A model generated the notes under the pieces. It did not search any database and had not been told where the DNA came from. It saw only the letters and a program-made list of their open reading frames with translations. From Arthrobacter sp. PAMC 25486 (GTDB lineage Bacteria; Actinomycetota; Actinomycetes; Actinomycetales; Micrococcaceae), in the NCBI RefSeq assembly GCF_000785535.1, contig NZ_CP007595.1:3122439-3186438 (forward strand): 64,000 nucleotides of DNA, written 5' to 3'. Shown here piece after piece: positions 43,681-52,458 of the stretch (position 1 is its first letter; every line of letters begins with the position of its first letter). Both the position numbers and the translations under genes were made by a program.

Positions 43681-45372
43681 CTAATTGGAGCAGCGGAAGA
43701 TCGCGACACCTTCCTTGATGGTTTCCAAAACTTTGATGTCTTGGAGATGCGCCGCACCTACCGTGAGGGGATCGGCGTCGAGCATGACAAGGTCAGCCAA
43801 CATGCCAACCTTGAGCGCCCCCTTCCGGTTCTCCTCGAAGATTTGGTATGCGGGGCCAGTGGTGAGCGCCGCCAACGCCTGGTAGGCGTTGACGCGTTCC
43901 GCCGGGCCGAGGGTGTGTCCAGTGCGGCTGTTGCGGGTCATTGCCGTGACCATCATAAAAAGGGGGTCGACGGCTGTCACCGGGAAGTCGCTGTGGTTTG
44001 AAACGATCAGGCCACTGTCCATGGCGGATTTGAGGGGGCTGATGAAGGATGCCTTGGCCTCACCAACATTGGCCCGGTGCACGTCTCCCCAAAAGAAGGT
44101 GTGATTGGTGAAATAGCTGGGCGTAATTCCCAGTCGAAGATAGTCTGGCAGATGATCCGGGCGTTGAAATTGTGAGTGGATGGCCACGGTCCGTGCGTCA
44201 TCGGCGGCGGTGGTGCCAGCAAGCTCGAGAGCCTGGATGAGCTGGTCGATGGCGGCATCACCATTGACATGGGCATGCACCTGAACACCGTGGTTGAGGC
44301 AATTTTGGATGATGGCGGCGAACGTTTGAAAGGGCATCATGGGTTCCCCGCACCAGTCCGGACGGCCATCCAGGCCGCCTGTTAGATAGGGCTGGCTCAT
44401 GAATGCTGTGCGGCCTTGCGGGGAACCATCTTGAAGAATCTTCAGCCCGGCAATCTTGAAGCCATTGTGGTAGCTGCCCGTGGGGAAGTCAGGATTTTCC
44501 AGCCATTGTCCGGCCTCGGCGAAGGACCCCAGCGCGGCGATGTCGAGGTACAGAAGTCCTGCCGCTCCCGCATCTTGGTACAGCTGGAGATCCGCGACGG
44601 AGGCAAAACCATCCTGGGCGTGGGTATATCCGCGCGAGGCGTAAGCCTGTTGGGCGGCATCCATCAGCGCCAACTTTTCCTGCGCTGCCGGGGTCGGCAG
44701 CTTCGAGGCAACCAGCTCCATGTACGCCGTCTCCATCAGAAGCCCGGCAGGTTCCTGTGAACCTGGCACCCGCGCGATGACGCCCCCTGCCGGGGTTGGT
44801 GTGGTTGCGTCGATGCCGGCCCACGCCAGGGCAGCCGAATTCAGGACAACCCCGTGGCTTGAAACATGGACGAGCATGACCAATTGGTCCGGGAAATGGG
44901 CGTCAAGGTCCGCTGCTGTGATGTGTCTTTTTTCGGTCAGTGCTTCCTGGTCGTAGCCGTAGCCGACCAGCCACTCGCCAGCGTCGATGCCGCGGCGCCT
45001 GCGGTGCTGGTCCAGGGCCGCCACCACCGCTTCGATGTTGGCACAGCCGCCCATCGGTGGAGGCCCAACATTGGCCTTGCCCGCAAGATCAAACGTGGCT
45101 TGAAAATGGCTGTGTGCATCGATGAAACCCGGCAGGAGTGCCGCCCCGGCCAAATCCCTGCCTTTGGCAGCAGGGAAGCGTTTAGTGGCTTGTTCAGTGG
45201 CGCCGGCAAAGACGATTCGGCCGCCTCTGATCACCAACGATTCGACGTATTCTGGCGCCGGTCCGTCCATCGTGAGAATACGGCCGTTGCTGAAATGGAT
45301 GTCAGGGTGCTCGCCCCTGTTGCCGTGGGCAAGTGCAAGCGGGTTCGTGGGACTTTTGGTGCTGGTGTCCAT
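43681..45372 (-). CDS. Amidohydrolase of the YtcJ-like family
   Basis: The 563-residue metal-dependent hydrolase has NGRILTMDGPAPEYVESLVI at the start and LLPGFIDAHSHFQ (HxH metal site). HAHVNGDAAIDQL and AIHSQFQRPDHLP hold later His ligands, and SNHSDFPVTAVDPLF holds the catalytic Asp. YtcJ-type proteins act on N-substituted formamides and similar amides, but the specific substrate is unknown. AAAGG precedes ATG 45372. It is convergent with the Nudix gene and follows the DNA polymerase gene by 21 bases. Confidence 0.9.
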   Translation of the reverse strand: MDTSTKSPTNPLALAHGNRGEHPDIHFSNGRILTMDGPAPEYVESLVIRGGRIVFAGATEQATKRFPAAKGRDLAGAALLPGFIDAHSHFQATFDLAGKANVGPPPMGGCANIEAVVAALDQHRRRRGIDAGEWLVGYGYDQEALTEKRHITAADLDAHFPDQLVMLVHVSSHGVVLNSAALAWAGIDATTPTPAGGVIARVPGSQEPAGLLMETAYMELVASKLPTPAAQEKLALMDAAQQAYASRGYTHAQDGFASVADLQLYQDAGAAGLLYLDIAALGSFAEAGQWLENPDFPTGSYHNGFKIAGLKILQDGSPQGRTAFMSQPYLTGGLDGRPDWCGEPMMPFQTFAAIIQNCLNHGVQVHAHVNGDAAIDQLIQALELAGTTAADDARTVAIHSQFQRPDHLPDYLRLGITPSYFTNHTFFWGDVHRANVGEAKASFISPLKSAMDSGLIVSNHSDFPVTAVDPLFMMVTAMTRNSRTGHTLGPAERVNAYQALAALTTGPAYQIFEENRKGALKVGMLADLVMLDADPLTVGAAHLQDIKVLETIKEGVAIFRCSN

Positions 45373-45393
45373 CTTATTTGCCTTTCATGTTGT

Positions 45394-47118
45394 CTATTTT
45401 GCGTCGGCGTAGCACTGCTCAACAACGACATTGACAGGAAATTCCAGCGGAATCTTCCCAAAAATCAGCTCAGTTGCGGCTTGGGAAGACGCATGGAGAA
45501 GTTGGCTAACTTCCTCCACCAGGTTGAGCGGGCAATGCACCACCACCTCGTCGTGCAGGAACGCCACCAATTCCGGTGTGCTGTGCGCGGGCGTTCCCAC
45601 GGTGGCGGGGGAGGCGGCCGCCAAAGCCCGCAGCCGCCGTCGTAATTCAGCCAGCCAGCAGCACGCCCATTCGGCAGCTGTTCCCTGCACCACAAAATTG
45701 CGGGTGAACCGGCCGCGGGACCGGGCAGCCGACTCGGCACGGCGCTGTTCCTCGGCCGTGGAGCTGCGCTGGCTTGCCAGCCACTCCTGGGAAACAGGCG
45801 GAGTGCTGCGGCCCAAATGGGTGCTGACGCGTTCGCCGCGTTCACCTGCACGGGCGGCCTCTTCCACAAAGTCCAGGGCGCGCGGGTACATGCGGGCCAG
45901 CTGTGGGACAAGCCGGCCGGACTCTCCCGTGGTGGCACCGTAAATGGCGCCAAGCAGGGCAATTTTTGCCATGCCGCGATCACCGCCGAAGCCTTGGGCT
46001 GCGATGCCGGCATAGAGGTCCTTGTTGTGGCCGGCAGCGTCCTGCCCGGCCGCGGCCATGGCCGAGTCCTGGGCGAGTGCCGCCAGGACCCGTGGTTCCA
46101 GTTGGGCGGCGTCGGCAACAACGAACGTGTAGCCGGGATCTGCCACGGCTGCACTCCTGATTTGTGCGGGGATCTGCATGGCCCCGCCGCCCCGGGAAGC
46201 CCAGCGTCCTGAAACGACCCCGCCCACCTCATACTCGGAATGGAAGCGGTCATTGTGGACCCACTGTTCGAGCCAGTTCCAGCCGTTCGTGGTGAACAGT
46301 CGACTGAGTTTTCGATACCTGAGCAGCGGTTCAATGGCAGGGTGCTTGAATTCCATGAGCTCCCAGCTGCGGGTGGACTTCGCGTCAATGCCGGCCCGGT
46401 GCAGGGCCTTGATGAGGTCCTGCGGGGAGTCGGGATTCAGCGAAGGGGCGTTGAGGGCGGTGCGCAGCTGCCCGGCCAGAGCCTCCAGTTTTTCAGGGCG
46501 TGCATGGTTGGTGGGTTCAGGACCGAGCAGATCATCGAGCAACCTCCTGTGTAGGTGTTCCCGCCATGGGATACCTACATACTGCATCTCCGCAGCGACC
46601 AATGCACCAGCAGATTCTGCAATGAGCAAAAGTGTGAGCCTGGCTGGGTGTGTGGAGGAATGAATGGCCGTTTTTTGGGCTGCCAGTTCCCGGAAAACCG
46701 TGTCCAGATCCCACGCCGCAGCGACATGGCTGGCGGCGGGGGCGTCAAACAAGCTGTCCTGGCCGCTGGGAACGCTCATTGAGGGAGGGGCAGACGCGAT
46801 GTTTTCCGGCGGCAGTTCATTGGCCTGCCCGGCATAATCGGTGGCTGCCGCAAATTCAGAGAACAGCAAAATGCGTTGGCACAGCGCCAGGTCGTGGCAT
46901 TTTTCAACCCGGACCTGTGCGGCGAGAAGTTGCGGGTACCAATTGGCGGCACGGTCCCACACCCAGCGTGGCTGGTGGGCCTTTTCCAGTTCCTGGACGG
47001 TGTCTGCAAGCTGCTCCCGCGGCACCGTTCGGGCGGCGGTGGCGGGGGCACCGTCGTCGTGCCTGAGCTGAACCACGGCAGTGGAATTGTCAGGGCCGGC
47101 GGCTAGCAGTGCGTACAT
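45394..47118 (-). CDS. Actinobacterial family A DNA polymerase (3'-5' exonuclease/polymerase type)
   Basis: The 574-residue protein resembles DNA polymerase I but is much shorter. The N-terminal 200 residues replace the exonuclease domains with a divergent sequence lacking a clear DEDD set. The polymerase half has motif A VVADAAQLEPRVLAALAQD, motif B RGMAKIALLGAIYGAT and motif C LHDEVVVHCP, with catalytic Asp residues in A and C. Such second PolA-like enzymes are annotated as bifunctional exonuclease/polymerase in actinobacteria, but their role is unclear. I start at MYALLAAG (47118). The longer frame adds non-family residues. Confidence 0.85.
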   Translation of the reverse strand: MYALLAAGPDNSTAVVQLRHDDGAPATAARTVPREQLADTVQELEKAHQPRWVWDRAANWYPQLLAAQVRVEKCHDLALCQRILLFSEFAAATDYAGQANELPPENIASAPPSMSVPSGQDSLFDAPAASHVAAAWDLDTVFRELAAQKTAIHSSTHPARLTLLLIAESAGALVAAEMQYVGIPWREHLHRRLLDDLLGPEPTNHARPEKLEALAGQLRTALNAPSLNPDSPQDLIKALHRAGIDAKSTRSWELMEFKHPAIEPLLRYRKLSRLFTTNGWNWLEQWVHNDRFHSEYEVGGVVSGRWASRGGGAMQIPAQIRSAAVADPGYTFVVADAAQLEPRVLAALAQDSAMAAAGQDAAGHNKDLYAGIAAQGFGGDRGMAKIALLGAIYGATTGESGRLVPQLARMYPRALDFVEEAARAGERGERVSTHLGRSTPPVSQEWLASQRSSTAEEQRRAESAARSRGRFTRNFVVQGTAAEWACCWLAELRRRLRALAAASPATVGTPAHSTPELVAFLHDEVVVHCPLNLVEEVSQLLHASSQAATELIFGKIPLEFPVNVVVEQCYADAK

Positions 47119-47237
47119 AAATTCTATTCTCCACTGGCTGGGGAAGAATTCCTCCACAGCCGCGCCTGCCGTCCGAGATCTCCACATTTTCACCCAGGCG
47201 TGTGGCATCTGCTGCGACGGGAGTCCACTGTGGCTAT

Positions 47238-48377
47238 ATGAGAACTCGCCTCAAGCCTCCCCGCGGCGCGGCGACGCAAGCATGGTTGCCGCGCCGCGAC
47301 ACCACCGTGTTGCTGTTGTCTGCCGCCACCGAGCTCCAAGGCGCCGTGGGTCGGGTGTGTGCGGCAGCCGCCGTCGAACTTATCATTGCCGAGACCCTGG
47401 ATCTCGTGGCCGGGCGGTGGGATGACGTGGCAGCGGTGTTGTTGGATGCCAGCATCGCCGCCCCGGAAGTGGGGCTCACGGGGTGGAACGGGCCCACCGT
47501 GATCGTTGGATTTGCCCAGGACGGCGCGCGGGTGTGGCAGCGGGCTGAACAGCAACGAGCCGACAGGGTGGCCATTCTCCCGGAATCGGCGCCGTGGCTG
47601 GCCAACTATTTGGGCCGCCTGCGAAACCCCGCCCCCGGGGCAGCAATGGTGGGGGTCATCGGTGCCAGCGGCGGCGTCGGGGCATCCACCTTGGCCATTT
47701 TGTTGGCAGCGGAGGCGGCGGCGCGCGGCACCCGGACATTGCTGGTGGACGGGGATGAATGGGGCGGCGGGCTCAGTACCGCGTTATCGGCGCAGCACGT
47801 TCCGGGACTGCGCTGGCCGGACTTATTGCGCACCTCCGGAACCATCAACCCCGAACAGTTGGCCGCGTCCTTGCCCCAACTGGGCGCCGTGGCCATGCTG
47901 TCGTGGCCCAGCTCGGTCCAAGCTGATGCGCCGCCTCAAACACCTGCTGCTGTGGGAGAGGTTGTGAGGGCGGCCAAGGCGGCCTACGGGCTGGTGGTTG
48001 TTGACGTTGCGCGCAACCCGGCGTCGCTTGCGTCCTTGGCACCGCACTGCCACGGCCTAGCCATCGTGGTGCCCGCCCAGGTTCGCGCGGCAGCGGCAAC
48101 CCTGGCCCTGATGCCACATCTGCCACCCATGCCGTTGGCTGCGGTGGTGCGTGGACCGCTCGGTGAAGGACTTGATGCGGCCATGGTGGCCGGCACTGTC
48201 GGCCTGCCTCTGGCGGGCCAACTTCCGCACGTGCCCAGGGTGGCGGAGGCACTCGCATCCCAGCATGTGGGTGAGCTATTACGACGCCGGACGGTGCGGA
48301 CATTGCTATCCAACCTTCTGTCGTGGCTGGCAGGGGACTCCTCCGGGACTGGACAGGGCGGGAGGCGCCAGCCATGA
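47238..48377 (+). CDS. Ssd/CpaE-like septum-site ATPase of the tad cluster
   Basis: The 379-residue protein has an N-terminal receiver-like half (TVLLLSAATELQGAVGRV... WNGPTVIVGF) and a C-terminal MinD/ParA-type half. The deviant Walker A reads GASGGVGASTLA, so the lysine expected just before the final Ser/Thr (GKT/GKS) is replaced by alanine. RTLLVDGDEWGGG and LVVVDVARNPASL mark the remaining ATPase motifs. It corresponds to Rv3660c (Ssd), whose excess blocks septation in mycobacteria, and to CpaE/TadZ, which localises pili. It heads the tad operon. Confidence 0.88.
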   Translation: MRTRLKPPRGAATQAWLPRRDTTVLLLSAATELQGAVGRVCAAAAVELIIAETLDLVAGRWDDVAAVLLDASIAAPEVGLTGWNGPTVIVGFAQDGARVWQRAEQQRADRVAILPESAPWLANYLGRLRNPAPGAAMVGVIGASGGVGASTLAILLAAEAAARGTRTLLVDGDEWGGGLSTALSAQHVPGLRWPDLLRTSGTINPEQLAASLPQLGAVAMLSWPSSVQADAPPQTPAAVGEVVRAAKAAYGLVVVDVARNPASLASLAPHCHGLAIVVPAQVRAAAATLALMPHLPPMPLAAVVRGPLGEGLDAAMVAGTVGLPLAGQLPHVPRVAEALASQHVGELLRRRTVRTLLSNLLSWLAGDSSGTGQGGRRQP

Positions 48378-49657
48378 GTGCCCAGGCCCGGCCCGAGCAT
48401 GGAAGAGCGGACGGCTGGGGTGCGGTGGATCCCCAGCTGCTTGAAGAGGTGCGGCGCAGTGTCTTGGCACAGAGCGGGCCCGTCACGGATCTGCAGGTGG
48501 CCGCGGCGGTGCGGGAAAGTGGGCGGTTGCTGGGCACGGCCGGGTCGCTGGTGGCGATGGAGAGGATTTCAGCTGAACTCAACGGCTTGGGTCCGCTGCA
48601 GGGCCTGGTCAAGGACCCCGCCGTCACCGATATATTTGTCAACGCCCCGAATTCGGTGTGGCTGGATCGCGGTGCCGGCCCGGAACGCGTGGCGGTGACG
48701 TTTCTCAACGAGGCCGAGTTGCGGGCGCTCGCCGTGCGGCTCGTTGCCAGCGGGGGGCGCAGGCTCGACGAAAGCAGCCCCTGCGTCGATGTGAAAATCC
48801 ATGGCGGCTATCGGGTCCATGCGGTGCTGCCGCCCATCTCCGCTGCGGGAACGCTGCTCTCGATCCGCATCAAGCGTAAAACGTCCCTGACATTGGCGGA
48901 CATGGTGGACCAGGGGAGCGTGGATCCGCGGCTGGCCAACGTCCTGCGCGCAGTCATTGCGCGGCGGCTGAATTTCCTCATCAGCGGGGCCACAGGGGCG
49001 GGAAAAACCACCCTGCTCTCAACACTTTTGGCGTTGTGTCCGGCGCAGGAACGGCTTGTCCTGATAGAGGATGCGGCCGAACTGGAGCCAGCACATCCGC
49101 ACGTCCTCACCTTGGAAGCCCGCCACGAAAATGCCGAGGGTGCCGGCACAGTGGACCTGGCCGAGCTGGTCCGCCAGGCACTCCGGATGAATCCGGGCAG
49201 GCTCATCGTTGGCGAATGCCGGGGCAGTGAAGTGCGCGAGCTGCTGATGGCCATGAACACCGGCCACAGTGGCGGCGGCGGCACCATTCATGCAAACAGT
49301 GCCCGTGATCTCCCAGCCAGGCTGGCGGCGCTGGGTGCACTGGCCATGATGAGTCCGGAGGCGGTCTTCCTGCAGGGTGCCAGTGCACTGGATGCGGTGA
49401 TCCATGTGGCACGGGTCAACGGCCAACGGGTGGTTGCCGAGATCGCCGTGGTGGACCTGCGCAACGGCAGACTCGAAGTGGTGCCGGCATTGACGTTGGC
49501 CACCGGGGAGGCAACGGGGGCGGCTGCGCCGGGGGCTGCTGGGGAGGCTGGGCTGAGCGAAGGTCCTGGCTGGCCCCCGCTGGCAGCGAGACTGGGACTT
49601 GGCCCGGAAGCCGAACATGTAGGCGAGCTTTCACGCCAACCCTGGGGTCGGCCATGA
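48374..49657 (+). CDS. tadA: TadA-family pilus assembly ATPase
   Basis: The 427-residue VirB11/PulE-type secretion ATPase has Walker A SGATGAGKTTLL, LVLIEDAAELEPAHPHVL, the His-box region GEVREL-like GSEVRELLMAMNTGHSGGGGTIHANS and a hexamerisation N-domain from about residue 20. It powers assembly of Flp-type pili from the cytoplasmic face. Its ATG overlaps the ssd stop by four bases, and its own stop overlaps tadB, so the block is tightly coupled. In mycobacteria the equivalent is Rv3659c. Confidence 0.94.
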   Translation: MSAQARPEHGRADGWGAVDPQLLEEVRRSVLAQSGPVTDLQVAAAVRESGRLLGTAGSLVAMERISAELNGLGPLQGLVKDPAVTDIFVNAPNSVWLDRGAGPERVAVTFLNEAELRALAVRLVASGGRRLDESSPCVDVKIHGGYRVHAVLPPISAAGTLLSIRIKRKTSLTLADMVDQGSVDPRLANVLRAVIARRLNFLISGATGAGKTTLLSTLLALCPAQERLVLIEDAAELEPAHPHVLTLEARHENAEGAGTVDLAELVRQALRMNPGRLIVGECRGSEVRELLMAMNTGHSGGGGTIHANSARDLPARLAALGALAMMSPEAVFLQGASALDAVIHVARVNGQRVVAEIAVVDLRNGRLEVVPALTLATGEATGAAAPGAAGEAGLSEGPGWPPLAARLGLGPEAEHVGELSRQPWGRP

Positions 49658-50538
49658 CTGCGCTGCTGATTTTTGCGCTCGCCGCAACGGCCTGCGCCCT
49701 GTTCGGCTTCCATGGACGGCAATGGTGGGCAGCTGCCCATGACGGCGGCCCCGACCCGCCCGGCAGGAGGGCACGCCACCAGGCTCACCCCGTGGAGGCG
49801 CTGCCACGGCTGGTGCGACAGCTGGCGGCCCTGTTGGCCGCCGGCCGCACGGGGCCAACCCTTTGGCAGTCCATGGCCCATGTCCTGGCCATGCAACACG
49901 AGCGGGTGCAGGACAGCGTGCACAAAAAACCGCGCGGCTCCCCAGCAGCGCCGCGCCCACAACGCTCCAACACTGAATCCCCAGGCTCGCGCAGCATGCC
50001 CGGACCCGGAACCAGCAGGGATACTGACGCCACACTCCTGCTGGTCATCTCCGTGCAGCGGGCCAGCGAACTGGGATTGCCCACGGCAACGGCCATACGA
50101 GCCTCCTGCCACACGGTGCCCACCACGATCCGCAGGGTTGGTGGCGCAGCAGGCCAAGGGGCACTTACCCCGGAGCAACGGCGCCTGTGGCTGGACATTG
50201 CCGCCTGTTTTGAGGTGTGCGAGGCCAGCGGAGCACCCGTGGCCGCCGTGTTGGAACGGCTGGCCGGAACCCTGGAAGCCGACCACGATGCTGCCGCGCA
50301 GCGGGAAACTGCGCTCGCAGGACCCCGCGCCACAGTCCGACTTCTGGGCTGGCTGCCCCTGGTAGGGCTGGGATTGGGCATGCTCATGGGAGTTGACCCG
50401 CTGGGTGCCCTCCTGGGCAGCCCCATCGGCTGGTCGGTGCTTGCCGCCGGCGCCGGATTCGCAGCGGTGGGCAGGTTCTGGTCGGCGAGGATGATCAGGC
50501 ATGCTGCGGGCCCCGCCCCAACTTCATCCCGGAGGTAA
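49654..50538 (+). CDS. tadB: TadB-like pilus assembly membrane protein
   Basis: The 294-residue protein has an N-terminal membrane helix (TALLIFALAATACALFGF), a long cytoplasmic T2SSF-type domain (VEALPRLVRQLAALLAAGRTG, RASELGLPTATAIRAS, CFEVCEASGAPVAAVLERLA) and a pair of C-terminal helices (LLGWLPLVGLGLGMLMGVDPLG). It forms the inner-membrane platform with TadC. A poorly conserved loop at about residues 85-125 is rich in Pro and Arg. Confidence 0.88.
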   Translation: MTALLIFALAATACALFGFHGRQWWAAAHDGGPDPPGRRARHQAHPVEALPRLVRQLAALLAAGRTGPTLWQSMAHVLAMQHERVQDSVHKKPRGSPAAPRPQRSNTESPGSRSMPGPGTSRDTDATLLLVISVQRASELGLPTATAIRASCHTVPTTIRRVGGAAGQGALTPEQRRLWLDIAACFEVCEASGAPVAAVLERLAGTLEADHDAAAQRETALAGPRATVRLLGWLPLVGLGLGMLMGVDPLGALLGSPIGWSVLAAGAGFAAVGRFWSARMIRHAAGPAPTSSRR

Positions 50539-50540
50539 CC

Positions 50541-51092
50541 ATGGGCGCACTGATGGTATTTATCATCGCCGCAACAGCCGTCATGGTGTTGTGGGGGCGA
50601 AGTCCCATTGCGCGGAGGGGGTCCGGGGCACCTAAGGGAGGCCCCACGTCGACCATGTCCAGTGAGGTGGTATCGGTGCCGCTGCTGCTTGAACTGTTGG
50701 GGACGGCGCTGGACTCCGGGCTCACCATTCAGGGCGCCCTGCAAGTGGTGGCCGAGGTAGCGGAGGAAACGATGCGCAAGAGTCTGCTGCGGGTGGTGGC
50801 AGGGCTCCAGATTGGTGCCTCATGGCAAGACTCATGGGCGGGCAATCTTGTTGATCGGGACATCGCGCAAATCCATGATGCCCTGAGCTTTGGTGCACTG
50901 ACGGGCGCCTCGGCGGCCCCGCTGCTCTACGCCCAAGCCCAGCACTACCGAACGGCGGCCGCGCGAAATGCGCAGAAACGGGCTGCGGCATTGGGTGTGA
51001 AGCTCGTGTTGCCGCTGGGACTGTGCTCGTTGCCGGCGTTCATCGCGGTGGGTGTTGTGCCGGTGGTGATGGCCATGATTCCGGCGCTGTAG
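50541..51092 (+). CDS. tadC: TadC-like pilus assembly membrane protein
   Basis: The 183-residue T2SSF-domain protein has an N-terminal membrane helix (MVFIIAATAVMVLWG), SVPLLLELLGTALDSGLTIQGAL, FGALTGASAAPLLYAQAQ and a C-terminal double helix LGVKLVLPLGLCSLPAFIAVGVVPVVMAMI. It is the second platform protein and follows tadB by two bases. Confidence 0.88.
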   Translation: MGALMVFIIAATAVMVLWGRSPIARRGSGAPKGGPTSTMSSEVVSVPLLLELLGTALDSGLTIQGALQVVAEVAEETMRKSLLRVVAGLQIGASWQDSWAGNLVDRDIAQIHDALSFGALTGASAAPLLYAQAQHYRTAAARNAQKRAAALGVKLVLPLGLCSLPAFIAVGVVPVVMAMIPAL

Positions 51093-51246
51093 CCCTATTC
51101 ATTCATCCACAGGCCACGCTGCCCCGGGAGTAGTCCACTAAACCGCAAAAGGGGCTTTTGCGGCGCTCGAGGCAGGCGGAGAGTGGATTGACCCAAGCTT
51201 GGCGGTTGCGGCCGCCAAACACCAGCAATCGAATCAAGGAGTTGAC

Positions 51247-51567
51247 ATGAACAGCTTTGAAACGGCCAGCGGAAGCGCACCTGACGCCGAGCGTGCCCTC
51301 GAGACGCAGAACGTCACCGAGATCTTCCCCGGGGCAAGCCAAAAGGCGCACGTGGTGAACCGCGCGGCCCGCCCGCGTGCAGCAAACGGCTTGCGGAAGG
51401 AGGCGAAGTGGGCCAAGAACGGGATGGAAGCCGGGATGGCAACGGCAGAATACGCCATCGCCACGCTGGCGGCCGTTGGATTCGCCGGCCTGCTGGTCGT
51501 CATCCTTAAAAGTGATGAGGTGCGTGGCTTTCTGCTGAACATCATCCGCACCGCGTTGAGCTTTTAG
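51247..51567 (+). CDS. DUF4244 Flp-pilin-like protein
   Basis: The 106-residue protein has a long charged leader (residues 1-72) and then GMEAGMATAEYAIATLAAVG, followed by a hydrophobic stretch FAGLLVVILKSDEVRGFL. The G-M-A-T-A-E-Y core, with Glu at position five after the probable cleavage site, is the class III/Flp pilin signature, matching DUF4244. It is the likely major pilin. The leader is far longer than in Flp pilins of Gram-negatives. AAGGAG precedes ATG 51247. Confidence 0.85.
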   Translation: MNSFETASGSAPDAERALETQNVTEIFPGASQKAHVVNRAARPRAANGLRKEAKWAKNGMEAGMATAEYAIATLAAVGFAGLLVVILKSDEVRGFLLNIIRTALSF

Positions 51568-51601
51568 ACGCCCGTAAGGGCCCACAGTCAGGAGGTGCAC
51601 G

Positions 51602-52072
51602 GTGAACCCCACTCGTGAGAAGGACCGCATGCGCGGCTCGGCGACCGCAGAGTTGGCCGTGGTGCTTCCTGCCATCACGGTGCTGTTGGCCGTGCTCCTA
51701 CTCAGTGTTTCGGGGGGCCTGCTGCAGCTGCGGCTGGAGGAAGGAGCCAGGGCCGGGGCGAGGGCCTTGGCCAGGGGAGACTCCTCGGAGCAGGTCTTGG
51801 CCATCGTTTCGCGGGTGTCGGGGGCGAACACCACGGCCTCGATCGGCGCCTCCGCAGGCTTTGCCACCGTCACGGTCGAAGGCCGGGTGGGCGGGGTGTT
51901 GTCCGGCCTGGTGCCATGGACGCAAGCCGCCCAGGCAAGCACCCGGCTTGAAAACGCCTCGGCCCTGGCGGCTGCCACTTTTTCAGCCGTGGCGTCAGCA
52001 AGGGGCTACGCTCTGGTTGTTCCCGGGTGCCCCGCCGCAGCCACCGTGGCAGGGGATCATGGTCAAGGATGA
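51602..52072 (+). CDS. TadE family pseudopilin
   Basis: The 156-residue protein has the TadE motif RGSATAELAVVLPAITVLLAVLL near the N-terminus, then GGLLQLRLEEGARAGARALARG, typical of minor pilins exported through one helix. The rest is exposed outside and Ala-rich. GTG 51602 follows AGGAGG. Its end overlaps the next gene by 14 bases. Confidence 0.88.
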   Translation: MNPTREKDRMRGSATAELAVVLPAITVLLAVLLLSVSGGLLQLRLEEGARAGARALARGDSSEQVLAIVSRVSGANTTASIGASAGFATVTVEGRVGGVLSGLVPWTQAAQASTRLENASALAAATFSAVASARGYALVVPGCPAAATVAGDHGQG

Positions 52073-52424
52073 GCGGGGTACAGGGACGGTGCTGGGCGTC
52101 GGCCTGGCGCTGGCCATCTTGCTGCTCATGGCCCTTGTTTTGGGGCTGGGACAGGCTGCTGTTGCTGCTGCAAAGGCAGCAACAGCGGCGGATCTCTCAG
52201 CTCTTGCGGCCGCTGACGCGTACAGGGGACTGAGCGAGGGAGATGCCTGCCAGAGAGCAGCAGAAGTATCACTTCAGAACGGGGCCCAGCTGCTGGAATG
52301 CACATTGCATCCCGACATGTCAGTCCGGGTGGCAGTGGCCGTCAGGACCACCCTGCCATGGGCGGCGCATGGCCAAGCACGGGCAGGATCGCCAGCGGAT
52401 GACGTCCGGCCGGGTCAGCCCTGA
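52059..52424 (+). CDS. Rv3654c-type TadE-like protein (helicase/secretion neighbourhood)
   Basis: The 121-residue protein begins MVKDERGTGTVLGVGLALAILL, then AAVAAAKAATAADLSALAAADAYRG and CQRAAEVSLQNGAQLLECTL. This is the pattern of the small TadE-like protein encoded at the end of actinobacterial tad clusters beside a helicase (Rv3654c). It has one N-terminal membrane helix. ATG 52059 lies inside the TadE coding end, a tight overlap that suggests coupled translation. Confidence 0.85.
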   Translation: MVKDERGTGTVLGVGLALAILLLMALVLGLGQAAVAAAKAATAADLSALAAADAYRGLSEGDACQRAAEVSLQNGAQLLECTLHPDMSVRVAVAVRTTLPWAAHGQARAGSPADDVRPGQP

Positions 52425-52458
52425 TCACATCCATCAGTGGAGTGGTTGTCGGGCGTAG

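Noticed and set aside
47119..47237. 6C small RNA next to ssd, as in mycobacteria
   Set aside because: The spacer has no stem-loops with runs of six or more C.
49288..50502. Long open minus-strand frame opposite tadA and tadB
   Set aside because: Shadow frame; the tad genes overlap and have clear motifs.
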